Part shown: one piece after another, positions 55,781-64,000 of the stretch
Layout: each line of letters begins with the position of its first letter
Numbering within the stretch: position 1 is the stretch's first letter
Source of the DNA: Trueperella sp.
GTDB taxonomy: Bacteria; Actinomycetota; Actinomycetes; Actinomycetales; Actinomycetaceae
DNA length: 64,000 bases
Direction of reading: 5' to 3'
Assembly: GCA_030532125.1 (NCBI GenBank)
Contig: JAUNLU010000001.1
Coordinates: 62,001-126,000, forward strand
The notes under the pieces: model-generated
Databases searched by the model: none
What the model was told of the DNA's origin: nothing
The model's input: only the letters and a program-made list of their open reading frames with translations
Made by a program: the position numbers and the translations under genes

Positions 55781-57556
55781 CTAGAGCTTTAGCTCAGAGA
55801 CCTGGTCGCCAAATTCCCGCAGCATCTGGTGCCGGGCTTCGCGCCGCAACCGCTGTTCGTTCGGCTCCGGAACTGGAGCGGCCGCGATCAGCAGCTTGGT
55901 GTACTCCTGCTGTGGATTGTGTAGCACATCCTCACGCAGCCCTTGCTCAACCGCCTTGCCGTTTTGCAGCACCACCACTCGATGTGCCAACAAATCAACT
56001 ACCGCCAAGTCGTGCGAGATGAATAGACAGGCGAAGCCGAATTCATCTTGCAGATCCGCGAGCATCCGCAATACCGTGGCCTGCACCGAAACGTCTAGCG
56101 CTGAGGTAGGTTCGTCCGCAATCAGCAGTTTTGGTTCCAATGCCAGGGCGCGGGCAATGCACACCCGCTGGCGCTGTCCACCAGAAAGCTCATGGGGGTA
56201 GCGGTTGAACGTGGAACGCGGCAAGTACACTGCATCCAAAAGTTGGTGCACCCGAGCTTCGCGCGACTTGCGGTCTCCCTCTTTATGCACCACCAGCGGC
56301 TCAGCGATACAGTCACCTACTGGCATCCGCGGGTTGAGCGAAGCTGCCGGATCCTGGAAGACGACGCCGATATTCTTGCTAATCTTGCGGGTTTCTTTCT
56401 TTGAGCGCCCCACGATATCGGTGCCGAAAAGTTCTACTTTGCCGCCTGCAGCTGGCAATAGCCCCAGGATACATTTACCAATTGTGGATTTGCCGGATCC
56501 GGATTCGCCAACTAGCCCTACGATTTCACGTTCCCGCACATCGAAAGTGACTTTGTCTACGGCCCGGAATGGCTCCTTACCGCGCTGCTCGTATTCCACG
56601 ATCAGATCTTCAACTCGCAATACCTCTGGCGAAGTGGCAAGTTTCTCGGCGTCATAAGTGCGCAAACCGAACTGGGCCCGGCCCTGCCCCAAGTGAGGCA
56701 CTGAGCTGAGCAACCGTTTGGTATACGGGTGCTGCGCGTGGTTCAGCACTTCCTCGCAGGTGCCCGACTCTACGATTTCACCGCGGAACATCACGTGTAC
56801 CCGATCCGCCATATCGGCAACTACGCCCATCGAGTGGGTAATCAGCAGAATGCCGGTGTTGAGCTTATCTTTTAGTGACCGCAGCAGGTCCAAGATATCG
56901 GCCTGCACAGTTACATCCAGTGCGGTAGTGGGTTCGTCCGCAATAATAATCTTTGGGTTACAGCTGATCGCAATTGCGATCACAACTCGCTGCCGCTGCC
57001 CACCGGAAAGTTCGTGTGGATATTGCGTGATGCGCTGCTCTGGCTCATCTATCCCCACCATTTCCAGCAGTTCCACAGCACGCGCCGTAGCAGCATCACC
57101 ATAGGCCAGCCCGTGTAATTCCAAAGATTCAGTTAGCTGGCGCCCAATTGTGAGCACTGGATTTAGCGCCGTCATCGGTTCTTGGAAAACCATCGCGATA
57201 TCTTTGCCACGCAGATTGCGCATACCGCGTTTGCCCAGGGCGCGAATTTTATGCCCGGCAACTTCGATATCCCCCGCTATGGTGGCATTTCCCGGCAGCA
57301 AGCCCATCGCCGACATCGAGGTAACTGACTTACCCGAGCCAGACTCCCCCACCAGTGCTACTACCTCACCGGGGTGGATATCGATATCGACGCCGCGAAC
57401 GGCATGGACTCGCCCAAATTCGGTGCGGAACTGAATATCCAGATCTTCATAGGACAATACTGGAGTATCAGTTTTTTCGTGCACCTGCACGATGTCCTGA
57501 TGGTTCAAGTTAGCTCGATCAGTGGCTAGCTTTTCGGTCTTTTTATCCCAAAACAC
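55781..57556 (-). CDS. Fused peptide ABC transporter ATPase (DppD-DppF type)
   Basis: The 591 aa protein contains two complete ATPase domains. The first (about 15-265) has GESGSGKSVTSMSAMG, LSGGQRQRVVIAIAI and IIIADEPTTALDV. The second (about 310-560) has GESGSGKSTIGKCILGL, LSGGQRQRVCIARAL and LLIADEPTSALDVS. Each ends in the oligopeptide-specific tail (HPYTKRLLSSVP and EYTKLLIAAAP). In E. coli the two are separate DppD and DppF. The GTG start overlaps the permease stop by one base (TAGTG), so translation is coupled. Confidence 0.92.
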   Translation of the reverse strand: MFWDKKTEKLATDRANLNHQDIVQVHEKTDTPVLSYEDLDIQFRTEFGRVHAVRGVDIDIHPGEVVALVGESGSGKSVTSMSAMGLLPGNATIAGDIEVAGHKIRALGKRGMRNLRGKDIAMVFQEPMTALNPVLTIGRQLTESLELHGLAYGDAATARAVELLEMVGIDEPEQRITQYPHELSGGQRQRVVIAIAISCNPKIIIADEPTTALDVTVQADILDLLRSLKDKLNTGILLITHSMGVVADMADRVHVMFRGEIVESGTCEEVLNHAQHPYTKRLLSSVPHLGQGRAQFGLRTYDAEKLATSPEVLRVEDLIVEYEQRGKEPFRAVDKVTFDVREREIVGLVGESGSGKSTIGKCILGLLPAAGGKVELFGTDIVGRSKKETRKISKNIGVVFQDPAASLNPRMPVGDCIAEPLVVHKEGDRKSREARVHQLLDAVYLPRSTFNRYPHELSGGQRQRVCIARALALEPKLLIADEPTSALDVSVQATVLRMLADLQDEFGFACLFISHDLAVVDLLAHRVVVLQNGKAVEQGLREDVLHNPQQEYTKLLIAAAPVPEPNEQRLRREARHQMLREFGDQVSELKL

Positions 57557-58548
57557 TATTTACGCACCTTTCCCTTCTGGCGCGGATCGAAGGCATCGCG
57601 CAGACCGTCCCCGATGAAGTTCACTGACAACGCGATCAACAAAATGAATCCTGCCGGCCAGTAGAACAGCCACGGTGCCGTGGAGAACTTCTGCTGGTTT
57701 TCAGAGATAAGCAAGCCCAGCGAAGTGTCGGGCGCCTGCACCCCGAAGCCCAGATAGGACAGCGACGTCTCCAGTAGGATCGCAGACGCAATTGAAAGCG
57801 TGGCAGAAACGATGATCGTTCCCAGACAGTTCGGCAAAATATGTTTGACGATGATCCGCGGAGTCGAGGCACCGAGCGCCTGCGCCGCATAAACAAATTC
57901 CCGTTCCCGCAGTGATAATACTTCGCCGCGCACCAGCCGCCCCAGACCAGTCCACGACAGAATACCGAGCATCACTGCCAATACCAGAATGGAGCCGTTG
58001 AAGCGTTCACTGGAAATTTGCCCCAGCACTGCGGCCAGTACCAGTAGCGGCACCACAATGAACAGGTCGGTTACCCGCATCAGGAATGCTTCTATCACAC
58101 CGCGGAGGTACCCCGATAGTGCCCCCACCAGCGTACCGATGAAAGTGGAGATGATACCCACGATAAAGGCGATTACTACTGAGCGCTGCGTACCGCGCAT
58201 AATCAAGGCGAAGTAGTCCTTGCCGATGTTATTCTGCCCAAATGGATGCTCACCCAGATGGAAGAACCCGATAGTGGGACGTCCGCCGTTGACGAGCGGC
58301 GCAGTTTCGGTGTATCCCCATTTCCACCAGCCCGGGACCGGACCAAAACCGATGGACGTGAACGCCACAATAATCACGAACAGGAATAGCGTCAAAGAAA
58401 TCATGGCCGCTTTGTGGCGGAAGAAACGCCGAGCTACCAGCTGGGACTGAGAATACGATTTATTATCAGTCGAATCTAGGATTTCGTCTTCCAGTTCCGG
58501 CAGATCAAACCGGGAATCGTCAATTTGGGAATTGTTTTGGTTAGCCAT
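57556..58548 (-). CDS. dppC: Peptide ABC transporter permease DppC-like
   Basis: The 330 aa permease has an N-terminal cytoplasmic part (about 1-45), about six helices and the inner-membrane signature EFVYAAQALGASTPRIIVKHIL (EAA loop). The periplasmic loop after helix 1 holds GEHPFGQNNIGKDYFALIMRG, characteristic of DppC/OppC. It is placed between DppB and the ATPase, as in dipeptide/oligopeptide operons. GAGGTAA lies 5 nt before the ATG. Confidence 0.92.
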   Translation of the reverse strand: MANQNNSQIDDSRFDLPELEDEILDSTDNKSYSQSQLVARRFFRHKAAMISLTLFLFVIIVAFTSIGFGPVPGWWKWGYTETAPLVNGGRPTIGFFHLGEHPFGQNNIGKDYFALIMRGTQRSVVIAFIVGIISTFIGTLVGALSGYLRGVIEAFLMRVTDLFIVVPLLVLAAVLGQISSERFNGSILVLAVMLGILSWTGLGRLVRGEVLSLREREFVYAAQALGASTPRIIVKHILPNCLGTIIVSATLSIASAILLETSLSYLGFGVQAPDTSLGLLISENQQKFSTAPWLFYWPAGFILLIALSVNFIGDGLRDAFDPRQKGKVRK

Positions 58549-58568
58549 CAGTATTACCTCTACTTTCC

Positions 58569-60095
58569 CTAGCGCCGAATCCGCGGATCGATGTATGCGT
58601 AGGCGATATCAGCTGCCATATTCATCAGCACGGCAATAGTGCCGGTCACTAAGAAGAACGCCATTACTGGATTAGGATCAACGTGATCTAGCCCAGTTTT
58701 GAACAGCTCACCCATGCCTTTCCAGCCGAATACGGTTTCAGTGATAACCGCGCCACCGATCAAACCGGCAAAGTCAAATGCCACGATAGTGGTGATCGGC
58801 AACATCGCATTGCGGAAAGCGTGCCGAGTGATAACTACCCGTTCTGATAGTCCCTTGGAGCGGGCGGTGCGCACGTAATCTTGCTCCAGTACATCCAACA
58901 TAGAAGAGCGGGTGTATCGGGTATATGAAGCGACCGAGATAAGGGTCAAAGAAATAGTTGGCAAAATGACGTGAGTAGAGCTATCAATTAGGCTCAGCCA
59001 GAACGAGCCCGATCCCCGGAAGTTCGGCGTTTCGGAACCAATAGTGGAAATCGGGCGATTATTTACCAAGCGGACGTATTCCACCCAGTACCGCATCATG
59101 TAGTCAACACAGACGGCGAGCACCGTAGAGATAGCCACCCAAATATTTGCCCACACTATGGAGCGGCGGGCGTAGTCCCCAAATACCAGACCAATTATTA
59201 CCGCAGCGGCCAAGCCGATAAGGGCGAAGAGCAGCAGGGTACCCGCCCCCGGATTGCGCATCAGCGGAGACATGGCGAACGAAAGTACTACTACCACTGC
59301 TACCGTAGCGAGCGCACTGAGCAGTGCCCGCCGATTAGACAGGCTGGTGAAAAGTGAAGTGAAGAGTACTGCTGCCGCAATACCGCCTACCAGTGGGACC
59401 CACGGGCCGCCTACCGGGTTGGCAATAAAATTAGTGACATCAAAGATGAACATAAGTGCCGCAGCCAGTACAAAGGCACCGCCGCCTACCGTGAGGCGAG
59501 TGCGCATATCTCCTGCCACAATTGCTTGGCAGAATATGGCGAACAATGCGGCCGCTAACAATATAAAGAGGAAAGAGAAATTAGGATCCTTCAGCCAGTT
59601 ATTGAAGCCAATGGCACCAAATTCCTTCAGCAATACGGCGAAGACGAACGAAGGCAGTGAGTAGAACACAAATGCTACTGCGGTAATCACGTAGTCAAAT
59701 CCGGAGTACTGCCGAATTGCCGTCATTACCCCAAAGAAAACCCCAAGTAATATGCCCAAAATAGTGGCCAGCAATACCAATCGAATAGTTGAGCCAGCAG
59801 CTAAGGAAAGCAGATCGCCTACGTTTTGACCAGAGCGATCCAACCCTAGATCGCAGCTACCGCGGAAACAGCCCAGGATACCGCTCAGCCAACCCCAGTA
59901 CCGCACCCAGATGGGTTGGTCGAGTCCCATTTGGCGGATACGCTGTTCCATCAAATTTTCTCGGTTGGGATCGGTAGATTCACGTAGATCTTTAAGTGGG
60001 TCGCCTGAAATTGCCGTCAGAGAATAGACGAGCATGGAGGCTAGTAAAAGAACCAGGACCGAGATACCGATTCTCTTTAATATAAATTTGTACAC
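58569..60095 (-). CDS. dppB: Peptide ABC transporter permease DppB-like, with large insertion
   Basis: The protein is 508 aa against about 310-340 for usual DppB. Residues 1-170 and 350-508 match the family: the N-terminal helix, MGLDQPIWVRYWGWLSG, and the EAA loop DYVRTARSKGLSERVVITRHAF with GGAVITETVFGWKGMG. Between them (about 172-345) is an insertion of about 170 residues with roughly five extra hydrophobic segments, which is not part of normal DppB. A GTG start follows AGGAAGA. The extra helices may form a lineage-specific module; I know of similarly long actinobacterial permeases only from memory. Confidence 0.88.
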   Translation of the reverse strand: MYKFILKRIGISVLVLLLASMLVYSLTAISGDPLKDLRESTDPNRENLMEQRIRQMGLDQPIWVRYWGWLSGILGCFRGSCDLGLDRSGQNVGDLLSLAAGSTIRLVLLATILGILLGVFFGVMTAIRQYSGFDYVITAVAFVFYSLPSFVFAVLLKEFGAIGFNNWLKDPNFSFLFILLAAALFAIFCQAIVAGDMRTRLTVGGGAFVLAAALMFIFDVTNFIANPVGGPWVPLVGGIAAAVLFTSLFTSLSNRRALLSALATVAVVVVLSFAMSPLMRNPGAGTLLLFALIGLAAAVIIGLVFGDYARRSIVWANIWVAISTVLAVCVDYMMRYWVEYVRLVNNRPISTIGSETPNFRGSGSFWLSLIDSSTHVILPTISLTLISVASYTRYTRSSMLDVLEQDYVRTARSKGLSERVVITRHAFRNAMLPITTIVAFDFAGLIGGAVITETVFGWKGMGELFKTGLDHVDPNPVMAFFLVTGTIAVLMNMAADIAYAYIDPRIRR

Positions 60096-60397
60096 GTCGC
60101 GGTCTTCTTCCTAAGTGTGCAATGCACTGAGGGCGAACATACTTGAGGTTGCAATCTTAACACTGTGCCCAAAGATAGCCACTTTGCCGGCTGCGCTCAA
60201 GCCTTTACCTACCCAAACTACGGCTCTAGTTTAGGTCAGGATGCAAATATATCTGGGGTATTTGTGCTTGCTTTCCCTAAGTGGTGAAATTCGGCACTTT
60301 CATAAGCGCTATTGCGTTACATAGTGATGCCGCACAGCCACTTGCGCAGCTGCGCGGCATCACAGTTATTGGTTTTTCACTAAATCTTTAGTGGTGG
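60096..60397. other. 302-nt gap between substrate-binding gene and dppB
   Basis: No ORF with support is seen. The gap contains one strong hairpin (described separately) and AT/GC-mixed DNA with no confident promoter. It probably serves to reduce or stabilise expression of the permease genes relative to the binding protein. Confidence 0.5.
60324..60363 (-). terminator. Hairpin 3' of the peptide-binding protein gene
   Basis: GTGATGCCGC pairs perfectly with GCGGCATCAC (10 bp) around a 20-nt loop that itself holds the palindrome GCGCAGCTGCGC (its right end reaches into the stem). It begins 34 nt after the stop codon. There is no U-tract after it on the minus strand, so it is more likely an mRNA-stabilising or attenuating structure than a full terminator. 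Such loops commonly follow binding-protein genes in transporter operons. Confidence 0.5.
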
Positions 60398-62167
60398 TTA
60401 CCAGGTCCACTTTTCCGCATTCCAGACCACACCAGACTGAGTTACGTTGCGCTCAACGTTCTTCAGCCCATCGGTGTGCGCCACAATGCCTGGGTGGGCG
60501 AACACTGGAATGTTGAACAGTTCGTTCCACAGTTCCTTCTCGATAACCTTCTTGGCTTCCAGCCACACCTTCGGATCTAGCGAAGTGGCAACCTTGTTCC
60601 ATTCTTCGTCGATAACCGGGCTGTTCCAAGAGTGGTAGTTCTGCTGTCCCTTGCTGCTGTAGATGTTCTGACCAGAAACAACCTGACCAGATCCGGACCA
60701 TGCGAACAGGGCGACGTCGTAGTTACCGGTGTCGAGTCCGCCACCTGGAGCAAAGAACTCAGAGGAGCCGGCATCCTTGATTTCAAAACCAGCCTGGTCA
60801 CAGGAGGCTTTGATTAGCGCTACCTGGTCTGCACGACGCTGGTTTGGCGCCGAGTAGCCGAGCCGCACGACTGGCTTATCTACACCAGATTCGGCGATCT
60901 TAGCTTTAGCAGCTTCGATATCCACTTGGTCGTAGCGGCCGTCGTAAGCGAAATTAACTACCTCTTTGTAATCATCATTGAAGGAGAAGTACTCCCGGGC
61001 GTTCATCACTTCCGCTTCTGGATCAAGTGGCTTGATCAGCTTGTCAACGATTTCTTGACGCGGTACACACAGCGCGAAAGCTTCGCGCAGTGCCTTGCCG
61101 CCAGCGCCTTCAGCGAAGACGGAACCCTCGCCAAAGTTGAAGTCCAGGTGTTCCCAAATCATGGTTGAACCACGCAGTACCTTGACGCCGTCCATCTTCT
61201 CCAGAGATTCGAGGGAGTCCTGAGTAGCCTGCGGTTCGATTACGTTTACATCTTGGTTGTCCAGTGCCTGCAGCTGGCCTTCTGGAGCGATCATGCGGAA
61301 TACCAGTTCATCAACACCAGCCGGTTCGCCCCACCAGTCCGGGTTGCGTTCTAGCGTGATGTATTCGCCGGCTTTCCAGCCATCAGCCTTGTACCGGAAC
61401 GGACCGAAGGATGGTGCTTCTTCCGCGCTCGGAACTACACCTGGGGTCTTGGAGTACCAGTTGTTCCAGTTATCAGCTAGCTTCTGGGCTACTTCAAAGT
61501 TTTCGTCCTTCAGTGCTTGGAATAGTTCTTCCTTGGTCATGTCCAACTTCTTGGCCATAACGTGGGACGGCAGCACACCACCAATGATCAGTTCCCAATC
61601 TGGGTTCGGTGCAGTGAAGGTGATAGTGAATTCACGATCTCCGGCGTTGCACTCCGGACCTTTCGGAACTGGGTATGCGTAAGTGTCCGAGCCAGAGATG
61701 TGGTCGAACAGCGGCAGCCCGTTGCCATCTTCGTCTACATTGCCGGCAGCCTGCTGGGCATCCCGAATCCACTTCGGGTTCTGAGCAACCCAGTCCATGT
61801 AGAAGTCTTCACACGTCATCGGCGTTCCGCCTTCATACACTGCGTCTTCGTCGACCGTGTATTTAACCGTGAGCGGATCGTCGGACAGCTTCTCGTAATC
61901 GCCGAGTTCAGTGCCGTGCTGCCAAACGCCTTCCGCATCGAAATAGCCGAAGCCCATCATCAGGCGGTCATTAACAACCGAGTTGCCGGTCGAGTAGGTA
62001 GAGGAGAGGAGGTTGTTGTAGCCCGCATATTCTTCCGCACCCGTAGTGAACGAAATAGATTCGAGCTTGTCTCCATCAGCGCCAGTATCGCCAGATGCAC
62101 ACGCGCTCAGCGCCAAGAGCGCAGCAGCGGAGGCGGCGATCAGAGAATAAACCTTATTCTTCTTCAC
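60398..62167 (-). CDS. Peptide-binding lipoprotein, SBP family 5
   Basis: The 589 aa extracytoplasmic solute receptor for the dpp-like transporter has a lipoprotein signal peptide: basic KKNK, a hydrophobic core, and the lipobox LSAC, with Cys23 as the lipidated residue. The SBP_bac_5 domain (about 50-580) has TYSTGNSVVNDRLMMGFGY, FGPFRYKADGWKAGEYITLE and LREAFALCVPRQEIVDKL. A GTG start follows AAAGGTGA. It is the first gene of the operon. A perfect inverted repeat lies upstream in the promoter region. Ligand length preference is not predictable. Confidence 0.92.
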   Translation of the reverse strand: MKKNKVYSLIAASAAALLALSACASGDTGADGDKLESISFTTGAEEYAGYNNLLSSTYSTGNSVVNDRLMMGFGYFDAEGVWQHGTELGDYEKLSDDPLTVKYTVDEDAVYEGGTPMTCEDFYMDWVAQNPKWIRDAQQAAGNVDEDGNGLPLFDHISGSDTYAYPVPKGPECNAGDREFTITFTAPNPDWELIIGGVLPSHVMAKKLDMTKEELFQALKDENFEVAQKLADNWNNWYSKTPGVVPSAEEAPSFGPFRYKADGWKAGEYITLERNPDWWGEPAGVDELVFRMIAPEGQLQALDNQDVNVIEPQATQDSLESLEKMDGVKVLRGSTMIWEHLDFNFGEGSVFAEGAGGKALREAFALCVPRQEIVDKLIKPLDPEAEVMNAREYFSFNDDYKEVVNFAYDGRYDQVDIEAAKAKIAESGVDKPVVRLGYSAPNQRRADQVALIKASCDQAGFEIKDAGSSEFFAPGGGLDTGNYDVALFAWSGSGQVVSGQNIYSSKGQQNYHSWNSPVIDEEWNKVATSLDPKVWLEAKKVIEKELWNELFNIPVFAHPGIVAHTDGLKNVERNVTQSGVVWNAEKWTW

Positions 62168-62200
62168 ATTGTCACCTTTAGTAGAGATATATTTTCTTCA

Positions 62201-62218
62201 TTCCGCACCTATGCGGAA
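62201..62218. promoter_or_regulatory. 18-bp inverted repeat in the peptide transporter promoter
   Basis: TTCCGCA-CCTA-TGCGGAA has 7-bp perfect arms around a 4-bp spacer. It lies 34 nt upstream of the binding-protein GTG, over the expected -35 region of a TATATC -10 (62186-62191, minus strand), so it is a candidate operator for a dimeric repressor. Confidence 0.45.
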
Positions 62219-62314
62219 CTAGTTCAGAAAATACCATGTTTAGCGTGCGCCACGGCACATTTGCGTGTTTTTTGGTCAAATCAGCGCCGAGTCGAAGGCT
62301 GAGCGCAGACCCCG

Positions 62315-62320
62315 TAAAGT
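62315..62320 (+). promoter_or_regulatory. -10 box (TAAAGT) for lipB, leaderless
   Basis: TAAAGT lies 6 nt before the GTG at 62327. No Shine-Dalgarno is seen. Confidence 0.45.
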
Positions 62321-62326
62321 TAAATC

Positions 62327-63085
62327 GTGCGTGTTTTAAATCTTCTCTCTCACGGTCCCCTGGACTACCTGGAAGTGGATCGGCTACAACGTTTTGTACA
62401 TGGCGAAGTCGCTGCTGAGCGCGTTCCAGACACTCTGATTCTCTGGGAAGCCCAGCCGGTTTACACTGCTGGTCGCCGCACTAAAGCCGCAGACATCCCC
62501 AACCGCGATATTCCAGTTATCCAGATGGATCGCGGCGGATCGGTAACATTCCACGGTCCGGGACAACTGGTGGTGTATCCCATTATCCGAGTGCGCCCGC
62601 CACAAGACGTCGTTGCTTTCGTGCGCAATACCGAAACTGCACTGATCTCCGCACTGACCGAAATCGGAATATCCACCTCCCAAGTTCCCGGCAGATCTGG
62701 AGTGTGGGTCCAGCGCCCCGGCGTCATTGACCGCAAGCTGTGCGCTATCGGTATCAAATTCGCTGCCGAAACCACCATGCACGGGATTGCGCTCAATGTC
62801 ACCACGGATACTTCCCAGTTCCAACAAGTAGTGCCCTGTGGCATTTCCGACGCCGGAGTTGTCTCCTTACAAGAATTGGGAATTGATTTGAGCCTGCCCG
62901 AAGTGGCAGAACTGATTGTGCCGGCACTCGCTAGCACCTACCAAAATTTCGCGCGGCGGGAATATACTCCGCTTACCACCATGACTGCCGCCGAGACTGC
63001 CACCACGCGCGAACAGGCAGCCCAAGCACAGCTGGTAGTGCCCGCCGGAACGGGAATCAGATGGCAAGCACAGGAGGAACAATGA
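62327..63085 (+). CDS. lipB: Lipoyl(octanoyl) transferase
   Basis: The 252 aa enzyme moves octanoate from acyl carrier protein to lipoate-dependent proteins, the first step of lipoate synthesis. It shows [33 protein letters not shown], the lysine-containing KLCAIGIKF and the catalytic cysteine in [15 protein letters not shown]. The length is normal apart from a polar C-terminal tail. The GTG start follows a TAAAGT box by 6 nt. It overlaps lipA as ATGA. Confidence 0.95.
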   Translation: MRVLNLLSHGPLDYLEVDRLQRFVHGEVAAERVPDTLILWEAQPVYTAGRRTKAADIPNRDIPVIQMDRGGSVTFHGPGQLVVYPIIRVRPPQDVVAFVRNTETALISALTEIGISTSQVPGRSGVWVQRPGVIDRKLCAIGIKFAAETTMHGIALNVTTDTSQFQQVVPCGISDAGVVSLQELGIDLSLPEVAELIVPALASTYQNFARREYTPLTTMTAAETATTREQAAQAQLVVPAGTGIRWQAQEEQ

Positions 63086-64000
63086 GCCCACTGGAGCCAG
63101 GCGATCGTAAGCTATTGCGCGTCGAAGAGCGCAATGCACAGACTCCAATTGAGCACCGCCCTGATTGGCTGAAGACCACTGCCACAGTAGGTAAGGAATA
63201 CCAAGCCATGCGCGAGCGCGTGCACGGCGCACAGCTACACACGGTGTGTAAAGAAGCTAACTGCCCCAATATCTACGAATGTTGGGAGGACCGGGAAGCT
63301 TCTTTCCTGATTGGCGGCGACATCTGTACCCGCCGCTGTGACTTCTGCTTCATAAAAACTGGCAAGCCCACCCACTATGACCAAGAAGAACCACAGCGGG
63401 TTGCCCAGACGGTCAAACAGATGGAACTCAACTATGTGACTATCACCGGCGTCACCCGGGACGACCTCCCCGACGGCGCTTCCTGGCTCTACGCACAAAC
63501 TTGCCGCGAAATACACCAGCTCTGCCCGCACACTGGGGTGGAGCTGTTGATCGACGATATGCGCGGCGGGCTGCCCGCGTGGCAGCAAGTATTTGACTCT
63601 CGCCCCGAGGTACTTGCACATAATCTGGAAACTGTACCCCGGATTTTTAAGAAGATCCGCCCAGCTTTCCGCTATGACCGCTCCTTGGAACTTATTCAGG
63701 CGGCAGCCGATTCCGGATTGATTACTAAATCAAATCTGATTTTAGGGATGGGCGAGAGCAGCGCCGAAGTATTGGAAACTATGCGCGATCTGCGGGCTGC
63801 CGGCTGCGATATTTTGACTATTACCCAATATCTGCGCCCCTCCCAACTGCATCACCCGGTAGACCGCTGGGTAAAACCACAAGAGTTTGTAGAATTTGCC
63901 GACGCCGGTTACGAGATGGGCTTTGCGGGGATAATGGCTGGCCCGCTGGTGCGTTCTTCGTATCGATCTGGGTCACTGTGGGCGCGCGCCATGGCACACA
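63082..64000 (+). CDS. lipA: Lipoyl synthase (3' end outside window)
   Basis: This radical SAM enzyme inserts sulfur into octanoyl groups. The auxiliary cluster cysteines [12 protein letters not shown] and the SAM cluster motif CTRRCDFC are present, along with [19 protein letters not shown] and the terminal RSSYR. About 306 codons are visible, and the reading frame continues past the window edge just after [13 protein letters not shown]. It is coupled to lipB by a 4-nt overlap and has GGAGGA before the ATG. Confidence 0.95.
   Translation, partial: MSPLEPGDRKLLRVEERNAQTPIEHRPDWLKTTATVGKEYQAMRERVHGAQLHTVCKEANCPNIYECWEDREASFLIGGDICTRRCDFCFIKTGKPTHYDQEEPQRVAQTVKQMELNYVTITGVTRDDLPDGASWLYAQTCREIHQLCPHTGVELLIDDMRGGLPAWQQVFDSRPEVLAHNLETVPRIFKKIRPAFRYDRSLELIQAAADSGLITKSNLILGMGESSAEVLETMRDLRAAGCDILTITQYLRPSQLHHPVDRWVKPQEFVEFADAGYEMGFAGIMAGPLVRSSYRSGSLWARAMAH

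Noticed and set aside
61562..62302. 246-aa plus-strand ORF
   Set aside because: It lies opposite the peptide-binding lipoprotein and its promoter; Arg/Val/Ile-rich composition is typical of an antisense reading, and it has no family features.

Overview
The window comes from an actinobacterium of moderate GC content. It carries MtrA/MtrB, a WhiB2-type regulator, DUF3499, DUF5719, a FdxA-type seven-iron ferredoxin and TypA in neighbourhoods typical of Actinobacteria. The moderate base composition and gene content fit the Actinomycetaceae (Mobiluncus/Varibaculum/Actinomyces relatives), but the genus cannot be fixed from the sequence alone. I see no rRNA, tRNA, CRISPR array, insertion sequence or prophage.

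Layout. (1) 1-8.4 kb: the start of mtrB, mtrA, and a membrane/AAA+ cluster (membrane protein, DUF4129, DUF4350, MoxR, DUF58, SpoIIM in reverse, RDD). (2) 8.4-14.6 kb: DUF3499, a degenerate zincin-like protein, DUF5719, a large glycosyltransferase and whiB2. (3) 14.7-39.7 kb: a surface-polysaccharide island. It holds an inositol-phosphatase-like gene, rfbA, rfbD and rfbB for dTDP-rhamnose, a DUF2142 membrane protein and at least seven glycosyltransferases. It also has a Wzm/Wzt ABC exporter with a sugar-binding tail and all five enzyme types of the UDP-2,3-diacetamido-uronic acid (Wbp) pathway, and it ends in two LCP ligases. (4) 39.7-47.1 kb: a second two-component system, a class III adenylate cyclase, a DUF885 peptidase-like protein, Maf, citrate synthase and ferredoxin. 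(5) 47.2-55.8 kb: a VanW-domain protein, a small membrane protein, TypA, a heterodimeric ABC exporter and a PH-like membrane protein. (6) 55.8-64 kb: a peptide ABC transporter (fused ATPase, two permeases, lipoprotein) and lipB-lipA.

How it works together (inference). The island appears to make nucleotide sugars (dTDP-rhamnose and a diacetamido-uronic acid), polymerise them with cytoplasmic glycosyltransferases, export the lipid-linked glycan through Wzm/Wzt, and join it to the wall with the LCP enzymes. That would give an acidic, teichuronic-acid-like wall polymer. No rfbC is visible, so the rhamnose route must be completed elsewhere.

Two further points stand out. At least 13 genes have a -10 hexamer only 6-7 nt before the start codon, which suggests extensive leaderless transcription and also fixes several starts. 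The heterodimeric ABC exporter has complementary losses, so one ATP site should be intact and the other wholly degenerate.
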